From NCBI GenBank assembly GCA_029879595.1, contig JAOUPZ010000076.1, forward strand, positions 1 through 11,142: a stretch of 11,142 nt of DNA. Direction: 5' to 3'. The stretch's first letter is position 1; every line of letters begins with the position of its first letter. This DNA comes from Deltaproteobacteria bacterium (GTDB taxonomy: Bacteria > SAR324 > JACQKK01). Below are positions 1 through 6,877 of the stretch, one piece after another. Made by a program: the position numbers and the translations under genes. The notes under the pieces were generated by a model, which was given only the letters and a program-made list of their open reading frames with translations, searched no databases and was not told where the DNA came from.

Positions 1-2249
1 AACAGCAGCCGCGCACCCAGGCGGGAGATCCACCACACCCAGCCCTTGACCGGCACAAGGGCCGTGAGCAGCCACACCGGGGTGGCCAACAGGGGCAGGC
101 AGATCAGCCAGTAAATGCCGAACAGCCAGGTGGAAACCAGCTTCCGCCAGCGGCGCCACTGCGGGGCCAGCCCGGCCAGCCACAGACGCGCCACCTGCAG
201 CCACACCGCCCGGCGCACCACTGCGGAGGCGCCGTTTTCGTATAATTCCTTGCTGGAGGCACGCCTGATCTTGCCGCTGGAAGTCTTGGGTACCGAGTGC
301 GGAGGCACCAGCACGATGTCGTCCACCGGGTTGCCCAGCAGGTCCAGCGCCCGGGATTCAATCTCCCGGCGCAGCTCTTCCTGCTTTTTCGGGTCGCTCA
401 CCCGTGATTCCGCCAGCACCACCAGTTTTTCGGTGCCCGAACCCCGGTCGGTGGTGCCGAACACGGCCACGCACCCTTTGCGGATGCCCTCCAGATTGCC
501 CACCGCTTCTTCCAGTTCGTGGGGGTAGATGTTGCGGCCGGCGCGGATGATGATGTCCTTGCGGCGTCCCGTCAGGTAGACATCGCCCCCCCTGATATAG
601 GCCTGGTCACCCGAATCCACCCACTCCCCGTTGAACAGGTCCCGGGTGGCCTCCGGGTTGCGGTAATAGCCGCTGGTAACCGAGGGCCCCTTGAACTCCA
701 GGCGCCCCTCCTCGCCCTCGCCCAGTTCCAGACCCGAGTCGTCCACAATGCGCACCTCGTGCCTGGGCAGGGGCTGCCCGCAGGCCACGAATTCCAGTAC
801 ATTGGGGTCATCCTCTTCCGCCAGCTCCGCCAGTCCCTGGGTCATGAAGATATCGCGCTTGACCCGGTCTATGATCGGCTCCCGGTCCGGCGGGGGAAAG
901 GCCAGCCCCACGGAAGCCTCGGCCAGCCCGTATACGGGCATGACTGACTGTGAGCGCAGCCCGTAGGCGCTGAAGCGTTCGATGAACCGGTGGATCGTTC
1001 CCGGCACCACCGGTTCGGCCCCGTTGAAAGCCGCGCGCCATGAGGACAGGTCCAGGCCCTTGAGCTGCTCGTCGCTCACCCGGCGCAGCAGCAATTCATA
1101 GGCAAAGTTGGGACTGCCGGAGAGGGTGCCCCGGTGGCGGTGGATGGCCATCAGCCAGCGCTCGGGGTGAGCCAGAAAGCTCAAGGGGGACATCAGCACC
1201 AGGGGCATGGCAAAGTACATGGAGCCCATCCAGGCGCCGATCAGGCCCATGTCGTGGTACAGGGGCAGCCAACTCACGAAGACGTCCGTGGAGTCAACCC
1301 TGAGGTTTTCTCCCATGGCCCGGACATTGGCCAGCAGGTTGCTGTGGGTGAGCATCACCCCCTTGGGGTTGCCCGTGCTGCCGGATGTGTACTGAATGTG
1401 GGCCAGGTGCTCACCGGTGACATGGGCCGGGGGCACCGCCATGCCGGGGAGGGAAAGCTCTTCCGGAGTGGTAATGCTGTCCAGGGTTTCCACCTGCATT
1501 CTGAGCAGCCGGGCCGCTATCTTGGCCTCGGGAATGGTGATCAGCACCCGGGTGCGGGCATTGGCCAGAATCCCCGCGTGGCGCCGCAGGTGATCCTCGA
1601 TCTGGGAGGCCCTTACCGGTGGGTAGATGGGCACGGGGATTCCTCCCGCCATCAGCACCCCGGCGAAGCTGTAAAAATACTCCAGGCAGGTGGGCAACAT
1701 GATGGCCACTGTCTGTCCTGGCTCCAGCCCGGCCTTGATCAATCCGGCCGCCAGGGCCTCTGAGCGGTCCCAAAGCTGCCGGTAGGTGAGCTCGTGCAAC
1801 TGCTGCTCTTCATCGTAATACAGCACATGGGGCCTCTCGGCGTGGGCCTTCACATGCCAGCCGATCACATCCAGCAGGGTCTGCGCGCTGCCCGGTGTTT
1901 CCTCCACATCGCCAAGCTTCAGGTCGTGGACATCAATGCGCTCCTTTCGGGACTTGGCGGGCTGGGCGGTGATCAGGGCCCTGAGCAGATCCTTGGGGGT
2001 TTCCGCGCCGGCCAGGGCCTGCTCGGAGATGCCCACACCGAACTTTTCCTCGATGCGGGCCAGCAGTTCAATCCGGCCCAGGCTGTCATAACCCAGGTCG
2101 TGATCCAGGGAGCTGTCCAGGGTGACGATCAGCGTTCCCATGCGATGGGGGTGCAGTTCCAGGGTGAGTTTGCGGATTACATCCAGCAGTTCCGCCGCCT
2201 CGTCCAGGGGGCTGTATGGTTTGTTTTCCGGGTGGTCAGCTTTGGTCAT
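1..2249 (-). CDS. ACP / fatty-acyl-AMP ligase fusion protein, C-terminus cut by window edge
   Basis: The reading frame stays open for 749 codons and runs off the left edge. Residues ~15-95 look like an acyl carrier domain: the motif DLGYDSLGR puts the phosphopantetheine serine at S56. Residues ~120-665 are an ANL-family adenylating domain with the ATP loop YTSGSTGNPKG at 287-297, the hinge region LTGRRKD and the terminal PKTSSGK with catalytic lysine about K660. The motif YGLAEAS and a YPP-x-R segment resemble fatty-acyl-AMP ligases more than acyl-CoA synthetases. Expected reaction: fatty acid plus ATP gives acyl-AMP, with the acyl group then passed to the fused carrier domain. After the ligase come a basic stretch and one strongly hydrophobic segment (about 709-731), then the frame continues off-window. 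In related fusions this position leads into a PlsC-like acyltransferase, so a membrane lipid role is inferred. The Shine-Dalgarno upstream of the ATG is weak. The gene is divergent from moaA. Confidence 0.88.
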   Translation of the reverse strand, partial: MTKADHPENKPYSPLDEAAELLDVIRKLTLELHPHRMGTLIVTLDSSLDHDLGYDSLGRIELLARIEEKFGVGISEQALAGAETPKDLLRALITAQPAKSRKERIDVHDLKLGDVEETPGSAQTLLDVIGWHVKAHAERPHVLYYDEEQQLHELTYRQLWDRSEALAAGLIKAGLEPGQTVAIMLPTCLEYFYSFAGVLMAGGIPVPIYPPVRASQIEDHLRRHAGILANARTRVLITIPEAKIAARLLRMQVETLDSITTPEELSLPGMAVPPAHVTGEHLAHIQYTSGSTGNPKGVMLTHSNLLANVRAMGENLRVDSTDVFVSWLPLYHDMGLIGAWMGSMYFAMPLVLMSPLSFLAHPERWLMAIHRHRGTLSGSPNFAYELLLRRVSDEQLKGLDLSSWRAAFNGAEPVVPGTIHRFIERFSAYGLRSQSVMPVYGLAEASVGLAFPPPDREPIIDRVKRDIFMTQGLAELAEEDDPNVLEFVACGQPLPRHEVRIVDDSGLELGEGEEGRLEFKGPSVTSGYYRNPEATRDLFNGEWVDSGDQAYIRGGDVYLTGRRKDIIIRAGRNIYPHELEEAVGNLEGIRKGCVAVFGTTDRGSGTEKLVVLAESRVSDPKKQEELRREIESRALDLLGNPVDDIVLVPPHSVPKTSSGKIRRASSKELYENGASAVVRRAVWLQVARLWLAGLAPQWRRWRKLVSTWLFGIYWLICLPLLATPVWLLTALVPVKGWVWWISRLGARLL

Positions 2250-2264
2250 TGAAGGTTCCGGGTG

Positions 2265-2279
2265 CCCATTACAAATGGG
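2265..2279. promoter_or_regulatory. Small perfect hairpin in the leader of the ACP-ligase gene
   Basis: CCCATT and AATGGG are perfect 6-bp arms around a 3-nt loop, lying 16-30 bases upstream of the minus-strand ATG at 2249. It lies between the candidate promoter and the start codon, so it would be in the mRNA leader. It could be a small RNA hairpin or an operator half-site pair; nothing in the sequence decides which, and chance is possible. Confidence 0.3.
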
Positions 2280-2387
2280 GAAACGTAAACCTGGTTTCCG
2301 CGGGATAGAAACAGTGGTGTCCTGTTCAGCGGTCAGGCTCCCCCGTTAAAAAAAATAAGGCCATATCCCTTGTATATGTTTTGACTA

Positions 2388-2417
2388 ATTATATCAAACG
2401 GCGCGGAGCCACAACAA
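2388..2417 (-). promoter_or_regulatory. Candidate sigma-70 promoter for the ACP-ligase gene
   Basis: On the minus strand there is a perfect TATAAT at 2393-2388, preceded by a weak -35-like TTGTTG (2417-2412) with an 18-nt spacer. It lies in a clearly AT-rich island (about 2345-2430) of an otherwise GC-rich sequence, between two divergent genes, where promoters are expected. It would give a leader of about 130 nt. The -35 matches consensus at only three positions, so the call rests on the -10 and the context. Confidence 0.35.
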
Positions 2418-2499
2418 ATAACATCAAGTTATCAGCAAGAGAGTTTTCGGGGGATTCACGCCGGCTTTCCTGTTGCCGTTTTTCCCCGGCGAAAGTATC

Positions 2500-2616
2500 A
2501 TGGAACGAAAATCTCTAGCCATGAAATCAGTTTTTTCCGTTCCGGCCCTGTTTCAGCGGCCTGATTTTCAGCCGGGAACCGGGTCCGGGGTAAAAGGGTG
2601 CAACAGGTGTTTTTGA
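2500..2616 (+). CDS. Possible 38-aa upstream ORF abutting moaA
   Basis: The ATG at 2500 opens 38 codons ending in a TGA at 2614-2616, one base before the moaA ATG at 2618. The upstream ribosome-binding signal is weak (GAAAG, 5 nt before the ATG). The peptide has no recognised family; it has two cysteines near its end (KGCNRCF). moaA itself lacks a clear Shine-Dalgarno, so translational coupling from this ORF is conceivable. An open frame of this size can easily be chance, and I do not assign a function. Confidence 0.22.
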   Translation: MERKSLAMKSVFSVPALFQRPDFQPGTGSGVKGCNRCF

Positions 2617-2617
2617 A

Positions 2618-3643
2618 ATGAACAGTCAGACTCCGATTTTGGATCACTTTCAGCGTCCCTTGCGCGATCTTCGTCTTTCGGTTACCGACAAGTGCAATTT
2701 CCGCTGTCCGTATTGCATGCCCAAGGAGGTTTTTGGCGATGAGCACAAGTTCTCGCCGAAAAGCGAAATTCTCAGCTTCGAGGAAATTATCAGGCTGTGC
2801 GGGATATTTGTTGCCGGGGGCGTGGAAAAGATCCGAGTAACCGGTGGCGAACCCCTGATCCGCAAGGATATCACCGAGCTGATAGCCGTTCTATCCAGGC
2901 TGGATGGTCTGAAGGATCTGTCCCTGACCACCAACGGGTGGCTGCTGGCGGAAAAGGTGGAAGACCTGCGCCGGGCGGGGCTGAAAAGGATCACAGTCAG
3001 CCTGGACAGTCTGGACAACGAGGTGTTCGGCCGGATGAACGGCCAGGGACACGGGGTGGGCCGGGTGCTGGAGGGGATTGAAGCGGCGCGCCGGGCCGGG
3101 CTTTCTCCCATCAAGATCAACGTGGTGATCCGCCGGGGGGAAAACCTGAAGTCCATTCTGGATATTGCGGAACACTTCCGGGGCACGGGCATTATTCCCC
3201 GCTACATTGAGTTCATGGACGTGGGGACCCGCAATGACTGGAATATGTCCCAGGTGGTGCCCTCGGCAGAGGTGGTGGAAACCATCGCGGCCCGCTGGCC
3301 CCTGGAGCCGCTGGTTCCCAACTATTCCGGTGAGGTCGCCTCCCGGTATCGCTATGCAGACGGCCAGGGCGAGATCGGGGTGATATCGTCCATAAGCAGC
3401 CCCTTTTGCCGAAGCTGCACCCGGGCCAGGCTCACCACCAGCGGACAACTGGTGAAATGCCTGTTCGCCCCGGGCGGGACGAGCCTGAGGGATATGCTGC
3501 GGGCCGGGGCGGACGATAAGGAAATACTGAGGGCGATCACCGATCTTTGGACCGGCCGGCAGGACCGCTATTCGGAGGAGCGGACCTCAAACACCCCCCT
3601 GAAGGAACGCCCCAAGATAGAAATGTACCAGGTGGGCGGATAA
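2618..3643 (+). CDS. moaA: GTP 3',8-cyclase MoaA
   Basis: A radical SAM enzyme of 341 residues, the usual length for MoaA. It converts GTP to 3',8-cyclo-7,8-dihydro-GTP, the first step of molybdenum cofactor synthesis, in the cytoplasm. The N-terminal SAM cluster motif CxxxCxxC is present as C26, C30 and C33 (DKCNFRCPYC), followed by the TGGEPL motif. The C-terminal substrate cluster has C264, C267 and C281 in the pattern C-x2-C-x13-C. The protein ends in GG, the C-terminal diglycine required for MoaA activity. All hallmark residues are intact, so it should be active. No other moa, mob or mod genes are visible nearby, so it stands alone here. There is no strong Shine-Dalgarno before the ATG, and no upstream in-frame start. 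It is convergent with the small membrane protein gene downstream. Confidence 0.97.
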   Translation: MNSQTPILDHFQRPLRDLRLSVTDKCNFRCPYCMPKEVFGDEHKFSPKSEILSFEEIIRLCGIFVAGGVEKIRVTGGEPLIRKDITELIAVLSRLDGLKDLSLTTNGWLLAEKVEDLRRAGLKRITVSLDSLDNEVFGRMNGQGHGVGRVLEGIEAARRAGLSPIKINVVIRRGENLKSILDIAEHFRGTGIIPRYIEFMDVGTRNDWNMSQVVPSAEVVETIAARWPLEPLVPNYSGEVASRYRYADGQGEIGVISSISSPFCRSCTRARLTTSGQLVKCLFAPGGTSLRDMLRAGADDKEILRAITDLWTGRQDRYSEERTSNTPLKERPKIEMYQVGG

Positions 3644-3646
3644 GCA

Positions 3647-3702
3647 GCCCGGGCGCATTTTCTCCGGGCCACTGCATGCGGCGGTCGGGGTTTCCCCCGT
3701 CC
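3647..3702. terminator. GC-rich hairpins between convergent genes, possible terminator region
   Basis: Just after the moaA stop, GCCCGG (3647-3652) can pair with CCGGGC (3664-3669) around an 11-nt loop. A second hairpin pairs CGGGG (3686-3690) with CCCCG (3695-3699) around a 4-nt loop, followed shortly by a TTTT run. The position between the ends of two convergent genes suits a shared terminator. Neither hairpin has a proper long T tract directly after it, so the call is tentative. Confidence 0.3.
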
Positions 3703-3730
3703 AGTTTTCCGACAGCCTTGAGACCAGTTT

Positions 3731-4087
3731 CTAACCGTTTCCGGCACCCGGTCCGCCACGCGGCCTATCCTCCGGCCTATCCTTCGGCCCGCTGCCTGGT
3801 TTCCGCCACCGGGTGAAGAACCTGGATATCCCCAGGTGCAGCGTCGGGACCAGCAGGCAGGCCACCAGCACCCGGGCAAAGTACCGGTACAGTGGGCTGC
3901 GCTCCGGGAAGTTCATGTCAACGAAGAAATAATCCACGAAGTAGTTCATGGTGGAGGCGGCGATGATGGCCATGAACAGCGCGCTGCTCAGGCTGCGGGA
4001 GGCTCCGGCCACCGCCAGGCAGAGCACAATAAGCCAGGGGTCCAGGGCCACATCCAGCACGGCGCCACCAAAATACTGAAAATCCAA
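3731..4087 (-). CDS. Small hypothetical inner-membrane protein, TTG start
   Basis: I do not recognise a family. The 118-residue product has three hydrophobic stretches that look like membrane helices (about 7-27, 33-54 and 69-92). A short polar link follows the second, and a basic, proline- and glycine-rich tail (about 93-118) contains a duplicated DRPE/DRPR. The start is taken as TTG at 4087-4085 because GGAGGA lies five bases upstream and the frame has no ATG or GTG before an upstream stop at 4138-4136. It is the last gene on the minus strand before the convergent moaA, 114 bases after dnaB, so it may be cotranscribed with dnaB. The hydrophobic pattern and strong ribosome site make it a likely real gene; its role is unknown. 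Confidence 0.65.
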   Translation of the reverse strand: MDFQYFGGAVLDVALDPWLIVLCLAVAGASRSLSSALFMAIIAASTMNYFVDYFFVDMNFPERSPLYRYFARVLVACLLVPTLHLGISRFFTRWRKPGSGPKDRPEDRPRGGPGAGNG

Positions 4088-4091
4088 AGGG

Positions 4092-4097
4092 TCCTCC
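4092..4097 (-). promoter_or_regulatory. Strong Shine-Dalgarno fixing the TTG start
   Basis: GGAGGA on the minus strand sits four bases before TTG (CCCT spacer). It is among the best ribosome-binding sites in the window and is the main reason for accepting the non-ATG start of the small membrane protein. Confidence 0.65.
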
Positions 4098-4201
4098 GGA
4101 TGTGGGAAATCTGCGGTTCGCCCCCAGCTTTGGCTTCAAGCATAGGCGCCATGGCCCCTTAAATCAATCCGGGGCTCCGGGGGGCTGTGCCTGCTGCCGG
4201 A

Positions 4202-5575
4202 TCAGTTGTAGGGGATGTCGCTGTCCGGCCGGCTGGAAAGATTGGCGAACTTGGTGTGCTCGGGGATGAACGCCAGCCGGATGCCGTTTCTGCTGGTGGT
4301 GATGGGCCCGTTGCGGTGTTTGGAGATGTGGATCTCGGCGATGCCCTGATCCTCTGTTTCCGGGTTGTAGACCTCGTCGCGGTAAATGAACATTACCAGG
4401 TCAGCGTCCTGCTCGATGGAGCCGGATTCCCGGAGGTCGGACAGCCGGGGCCGCTTTTCCGGGCGCTGTTCCAGCGAGCGGTTGAGCTGCGCGCAGGCTA
4501 TTATCGGCACGTTAAGCTCCTTGGCAACGGCTTTCAGGGAGCGCGATATTTCGGCGATTTCCTGTTCGCGGTTGTCGGTGCGCTTGTTGGCGCGCATGAG
4601 TTGCAGGTAGTCCACCACGATCAGCCCCAGGCCGTGTTCGGCGTGGATGCGCCGGGCGATGGCCTTTACTCCCAGCGGGGTGATTTCCGGTGTCTCGTCG
4701 ATGAATATCTTGGCTTCGGAGAGTGACCCGGCGGCGGCGGCCAGCTTGTCCCACTCGAAGTCGTCCAGGCTGCCCGTGCGCAGTTTCTTTAGCTCCACCC
4801 CGGCCTCCGAGCACAACAGACGGTCGGCCAGCTGCTCCTTGGACATCTCCAGTGAGAACACGATTACCGGCGCATCGTTGCTGATGGCAGCGTGCCGGAC
4901 TATGTTCAGCGCAAAGGAGGTTTTGCCCATGGAGGGGCGGGCAGCCAGGATGATCAGGTCGGAGGGCTGAAGGCCGTTGGTGTAATCGTCCAGCTCGATG
5001 AACCCCGAGGGCAGCCCCGTGAGGCCGCTCTGGCCGGTCTGGCTCGCCAGTTTCTCAAAGTTGGTGTTGAGGATGTCCTTCAGATTGGCGTAGCTCCGGC
5101 GGGCCGACTTGGTGGCCAGCTCAAGGAACACATTTTCCGCCTTTAAGAGCAGGTCCTGGGCCTTGTCCTGATGCTCCCGGCCCTGGGAGGCGATTTCGGT
5201 GGCTGCGTTGATGAGCGAGCGCAGCTGATACTTCTCCTGCACGATTTCGGCGTATACCAGCACATGGGCGGATATGGGGGTGAGGTCTACCAGTTCGGCC
5301 AGATAAACCAGCCCCCCCACCTGATCCAGCTTGTTCTTGCTGCGCAGGAAATTGCCCAGGGTGATCTCGTCAATGGGGTCCTGCTGCTCGGTGAGCGAGA
5401 GCATTCCCTTGAATATTTCGCGGTGGGCCGGGGAGAAGAAATGTTCCGGAGTCAGCAGTTCCTGGGCCTGGTAGATAGCCTCATTGTTGTGAATGATGGC
5501 TCCCAGGACCCCTTGCTCTGCTTCCTTGTCATGCGGAAGAAAGGTTTCAGGTGTGGCGGATTCCTTGGCTATCAC
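4202..5575 (-). CDS. dnaB: Replicative DNA helicase DnaB
   Basis: This 457-residue protein is full length for the family. DnaB is the hexameric ring helicase that unwinds DNA at the replication fork and recruits primase. The N-terminal DnaB domain (about 12-115, opening LPHDKEAEQGVLG) is joined by a linker to the RecA-like ATPase domain (about 183-450). Walker A is ARPSMGKT at 212-219, the Walker B strand is LIVVDYLQL at 318-326, and the SLEMS and LRESGSIEQDADLV motifs follow at 241-245 and about 381-394. No intein interrupts the Walker A or other motifs, which are common insertion sites in dnaB. The GTG start is set by GGAGGG five bases upstream and gives a normal N-terminus. It lies downstream of rplI, the common rpsF-rpsR-rplI-dnaB order, but a 376-bp gap with its own promoter-like site suggests partly separate transcription. 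Confidence 0.97.
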   Translation of the reverse strand: MIAKESATPETFLPHDKEAEQGVLGAIIHNNEAIYQAQELLTPEHFFSPAHREIFKGMLSLTEQQDPIDEITLGNFLRSKNKLDQVGGLVYLAELVDLTPISAHVLVYAEIVQEKYQLRSLINAATEIASQGREHQDKAQDLLLKAENVFLELATKSARRSYANLKDILNTNFEKLASQTGQSGLTGLPSGFIELDDYTNGLQPSDLIILAARPSMGKTSFALNIVRHAAISNDAPVIVFSLEMSKEQLADRLLCSEAGVELKKLRTGSLDDFEWDKLAAAAGSLSEAKIFIDETPEITPLGVKAIARRIHAEHGLGLIVVDYLQLMRANKRTDNREQEIAEISRSLKAVAKELNVPIIACAQLNRSLEQRPEKRPRLSDLRESGSIEQDADLVMFIYRDEVYNPETEDQGIAEIHISKHRNGPITTSRNGIRLAFIPEHTKFANLSSRPDSDIPYN

Positions 5576-5580
5576 CTTTT

Positions 5581-5586
5581 CCCTCC
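5581..5586 (-). promoter_or_regulatory. Shine-Dalgarno fixing the dnaB GTG start
   Basis: GGAGGG on the minus strand lies five bases before the GTG at 5575-5573. An ATG overlapping this site (5588-5586) is in another frame, so GTG is the supported start. Confidence 0.7.
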
Positions 5587-5596
5587 ATGGATCAGG

Positions 5597-5785
5597 TCAA
5601 AACGCTAATTCCCGGGTCGGCGGCGTCATCGCACATGGACGATGCCCATGATGCTGGTCCTTATTCTGGCTGCCGGACCGTCGCTTTTCGGTGTGTAGGT
5701 TGCTCTGGCTTTTCGGGCTTCCCTGCCAGGGTTTATCTGGCCAACCCGCTGTGTTCACAGGCTCGGTGGAGGGTGTGCCCTTCAT
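5597..5785 (-). CDS. Possible 62-aa leader ORF upstream of dnaB
   Basis: The ATG at 5785 is preceded by GGAGG four bases away, and the ORF ends 21 bases before the dnaB GTG. It lies downstream of the candidate dnaB promoter, so it would be in the same transcript. The product is polar, with no hydrophobic segment and no recognised domain; it is rich in Ser, Pro, Lys, Arg and His. The good ribosome site argues for translation, while the composition looks like unselected GC-rich sequence. No function is proposed. Confidence 0.25.
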   Translation of the reverse strand: MKGTPSTEPVNTAGWPDKPWQGSPKSQSNLHTEKRRSGSQNKDQHHGHRPCAMTPPTRELAF

Positions 5786-5846
5786 CCCCCCTCCGGTGTC
5801 CGTTCCGGCCGGGGGAATGCCCGATGCTTCCCTTACTGTCTAAACT

Positions 5847-5878
5847 ATTATATAGGACCACCGGGGGCTGGCGGTCAA
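5847..5878 (-). promoter_or_regulatory. Candidate promoter for dnaB
   Basis: On the minus strand, TTGACC (5878-5873, five of six consensus bases) precedes a -10 region TATATAAT (5854-5847). The spacer is 18 nt if TATATA is used, or 20 nt if the perfect TATAAT is used. It sits in the rplI-dnaB gap about 270 bases upstream of dnaB and would allow dnaB expression independent of the ribosomal protein genes. Confidence 0.45.
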
Positions 5879-5951
5879 CCGGGATTGTATAAAATCAACT
5901 AAGCGCCTGTTCGGCATGGGGAAACAACAGGGCCGACCGCAGGTGTGGAGG

Positions 5952-6551
5952 CTACTGCTCGGTCGGCGCTGCTTCCTGTTCAGCCGGGGACTGCTCGGCG
6001 GAGGCTTCGGCGGCCGACTCCTGCCCTTCTCCGGCGGCGGCCTGGGCACCCTCGGCGGCTTCTTCAGCGCCTTCTTCGGGCTGCTCTTCCTCCTTGCCAA
6101 TCAGTTCGCCCTCGGGCTCGACCCGGAATTGAAGGTCCACCTTGACTTCGGAGTGTAGCCTTACGGTGGCGGTGTAGTTGCCCAGACTTTTCACCGGGGA
6201 AAGCAGGGTAATATACTTGCGTTCGATTTCGTAACCCTGCGCGGCCAGCAGGGCCTGGATATCGCGGTTGGTGACCGAACCGTAGAGCTTTCCGCCCTGA
6301 CCGGCCTTGACCTTTATCGCAAGTTCCAGCCCGGATACCTTCTCGGACTCGCTCTGGGCCTGTTTCACGGCTTCCTGCCGCATGCGTTCCAGGTGCTGGC
6401 GGTGGTGGGCCAGTTGGGCGGCATTTGTTCCCGTGGCGGAAATGGCCATGCCACGGGGCAGGAGGAAGTTTCTGGCGTAGCCGTTTTTCACCTGCACCTC
6501 GTCGCCAAGTGAGCCGAGGTTGGGAACGTTCTGTGTTAGAATGATGCGCAT
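5952..6551 (-). CDS. rplI: 50S ribosomal protein bL9 with an acidic C-terminal extension
   Basis: L9 binds domain V of 23S rRNA near the base of the L1 stalk and affects reading-frame maintenance. Residues 1-52 match the L9 N-terminal domain (opening MRIILTQNVPNLGSLG, then the GYARNFLLPRG motif). A connecting helix follows (about 45-76), then the C-terminal domain (about 77-148, with KLYGSVTNRDI). Typical L9 is about 150 residues; this one has 199. The extra ~47 residues (153-199) are almost only Glu, Ala, Gln, Gly, Pro and Ser, giving a strongly acidic, probably disordered tail. The start has AAGGA four bases upstream. It is separated from rpsR upstream by a 381-bp repeat-bearing gap, instead of the tight spacing often seen. 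Confidence 0.96.
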   Translation of the reverse strand: MRIILTQNVPNLGSLGDEVQVKNGYARNFLLPRGMAISATGTNAAQLAHHRQHLERMRQEAVKQAQSESEKVSGLELAIKVKAGQGGKLYGSVTNRDIQALLAAQGYEIERKYITLLSPVKSLGNYTATVRLHSEVKVDLQFRVEPEGELIGKEEEQPEEGAEEAAEGAQAAAGEGQESAAEASAEQSPAEQEAAPTEQ

Positions 6552-6678
6552 GTGATCCTTGCCTTGCGTTCTCTTTTATACTGCCTGGTATTTGATACTG
6601 TGAATTCTTCGCGCTGTTTTTCGGGTGCGCTGTTATCTGTTCCATGCCGCCGGCACGGTTTCTTTCCATACTGCTTCT

Positions 6679-6773
6679 TTCGATCGGTACTGTTTCTGCC
6701 GGTATTGTCTTCTGCCGGTATTGTCTTCTGCCGGTATTGTTTTCTGCCGGTACTGTCTTCTGCCGGTAGTGCC
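6679..6773. repeat. Tandem array of a 16-bp unit, about five copies
   Basis: The unit TTCTGCCGGTATTGTC is repeated head to tail at 6694-6709, 6710-6725, 6726-6741 (last base changed), 6742-6757 (one base changed) and 6758-6773 (end diverged). A degenerate 15-base copy (6679-6693) precedes them. A 16-bp period is not a multiple of three, so copies rotate through the frames and coding use is unlikely. It lies in the rpsR-rplI gap, within the likely leader of rplI. In the transcribed (minus) sense each unit reads GACAATACCGGCAGAA. Confidence 0.9.
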
Positions 6774-6823
6774 GGGACTGGTGGAGTGCCCGGGCTGGCA
6801 TAGTCTGGGCCTGCATTCTACAA

Positions 6824-6868
6824 GGATGCTGCTACCTGCATCCCGGCGCCGGGCCCGCCCGCTGGAGG
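6824..6868. other. Cluster of inverted repeats between the two tandem arrays
   Basis: GGATGC (6824-6829) and GCATCC (6838-6843) form a perfect stem with an 8-nt loop, and directly after it lies the perfect 12-bp palindrome CCCGGCGCCGGG (6842-6853). A further GGCCC/GGGCC pair follows nearby. These could fold in the transcript after rpsR and act as an attenuator or processing site. There is no T-tract on either strand, so I do not call a terminator. Confidence 0.35.
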
Positions 6869-6877
6869 GCCGCAGCT

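Noticed and set aside
1134..1763. 209-codon open frame on the plus strand
   Set aside because: It lies antisense inside the well-supported ACP-ligase gene and has a His/Gly/Gln-rich composition typical of the reverse complement of a GC-rich gene.
2459..2491. CGCCGG/CCGGCG inverted repeat upstream of moaA as a molybdenum cofactor riboswitch
   Set aside because: Only a 6-bp stem with a 21-nt loop is visible; I could not recognise the multi-stem architecture of the Moco RNA.
2650..3192. 180-codon open frame on the minus strand
   Set aside because: It is antisense to moaA, whose motifs are complete; Ser/Arg-rich composition fits a shadow frame.
4068..4152. Frameshift joining an ATG at 4152 to the small membrane protein
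   Set aside because: A frame beginning at 4152 reaches the hydrophobic region in another phase, which could suggest a lost base. The GGAGGA site before TTG at 4087 explains the gene without any sequence error.
4167..4202. ATCCGG/CCGGAT inverted repeat after dnaB as a terminator
   Set aside because: The arms are only 6 bp, the loop is 24 nt and no T-tract follows, so it is not convincing as an intrinsic terminator.
6064..6816. 250-codon minus-strand frame crossing the 16-bp repeats and rplI
   Set aside because: Most of it overlaps rplI in another frame, and the repeat part is read in shifting frames because the unit is 16 bp. No domain is visible.
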